Of a stretch of 64,000 bases of DNA, positions 63,820-64,000 are shown in pieces; the stretch's first letter is position 1, and each line of letters opens with the position of its first letter. The translations under genes and the position numbers were made by a program. Source of the DNA: Candidatus Vesicomyidisocius sp. Agig_15_S12 (lineage in GTDB: Bacteria > Pseudomonadota > Gammaproteobacteria > PS1 > Pseudothioglobaceae); assembly GCA_021730225.1 (NCBI GenBank), contig CP072532.1, positions 145,230 through 209,229 of the forward strand, in the 5' to 3' direction. The notes under the pieces were generated by a model. It searched no databases. It had not been told where the DNA came from and saw only the letters and a list, made by a program, of their open reading frames with translations.

Positions 63820-64000
63820 TTAGTCGGTTACAATAATGACAAATTCTAATTGTTCTGGTATTTGAGCAGATTTTAATTGGATATGTAAGAATGGTTCGTT
63901 TTGGTTTTTTTCTACGCTAATTACCGTTCCTACTGGGTATCCATCTGGAAATTTTGATCCGATAGCACTACTTAAAAATACATCACCTACTTTAACGTCT
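63820..64000 (-). CDS. mreC: Rod shape-determining protein MreC, C-terminal end (partial)
   Basis: The last 60 residues are visible: DVKVGDVFLSSAIGSKFPDG, then YPVGTVISVEKNQNEPFLHI and a tail ending in VIIVTD with the stop at 63820-63822. The V-GD-x-x-x-SSxxG-x-FPxGYPVG pattern is the conserved end of MreC, a periplasmic scaffold that activates PBP2. The 5' part is off the right edge. The stop is two bases before the mreD start, giving a tight mreC-mreD-mrdA unit. Confidence 0.93.
   Translation of the reverse strand, partial: DVKVGDVFLSSAIGSKFPDGYPVGTVISVEKNQNEPFLHIQLKSAQIPEQLEFVIIVTD

Overview
This window is an AT-rich stretch of the chromosome of a gammaproteobacterium that oxidises reduced sulfur. 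Gene content and protein sequences fit the SUP05/vesicomyid-clam thiotrophic symbiont group (Ca. Ruthia / Ca. Vesicomyosocius-like). The placement is an inference from four things seen here: sox genes in two places, strongly AT-biased codons, gammaproteobacterial gene neighbourhoods (lptE-holA-proA, ftsH-folP-glmM, rnfABCDG, efp-epmA, pgsA-tRNA-Gly-tRNA-Cys, mreCD-mrdA), and many 0.3-1 kb AT-rich gaps holding decayed genes. No transposase, integrase, CRISPR array or phage gene was seen, as expected of a reduced, vertically inherited symbiont genome.

Layout. 1-1952 (-): proA (partial), holA, lptE. 2107-6195 (+): ftsH, folP, glmM. An empty kilobase follows, then a TauE/SafE permease (7236-7979). 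8330-13507 (+): rnfABCDG running directly into queA, with no rnfE. 14086-16879 (-): sucC, sucD and a PanE-like dehydrogenase in overlapping frames. 17577-20462 (+): efp, its modifying enzyme epmA, and a Sel1-repeat protein. A decayed YcgN-like gene precedes argG (21261-22472). 22523-26907 (-): tRNA-Cys, tRNA-Gly, pgsA, tRNA-Arg, murF, murE. 27039-28931 (+): soxB, followed by a frameshifted DUF4395 membrane-protein gene, then kdsD (-).

30842-47054 is one long translation/transcription block on the + strand: a strong sigma70-type promoter, rpsL-rpsG-fusA-tuf, tRNA-Trp, secE-nusG, rplK-rplA, a ribosomal protein L10 leader with an apparent intrinsic terminator, rplJ-rplL, rpoB-rpoC and a terminator. 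trpE follows, then soxX-soxY-soxZ-soxA and a SoxAX-binding protein (48819-51130), dnaE, coaBC and ribD (-), an Atm1-type ABC exporter overlapping tgt (+), and mrdA, mreD and partial mreC (-).

How the genes fit together. SoxB, SoxYZ and SoxAX supply periplasmic thiosulfate oxidation; soxCD is not in the window. The TauE/SafE permease may export sulfite or another sulfur anion. Rnf would couple ferredoxin/NADH to the membrane ion gradient. QueA and Tgt belong to queuosine tRNA modification. MurE/MurF, GlmM, MrdA and MreCD show a retained peptidoglycan sacculus, and LptE and KdsD point to retained LPS synthesis. The most interesting non-routine signals are the L10-leader attenuator, the decaying genes beside soxB and argG, the missing rnfE, and several perfect palindromes in intergenic DNA.
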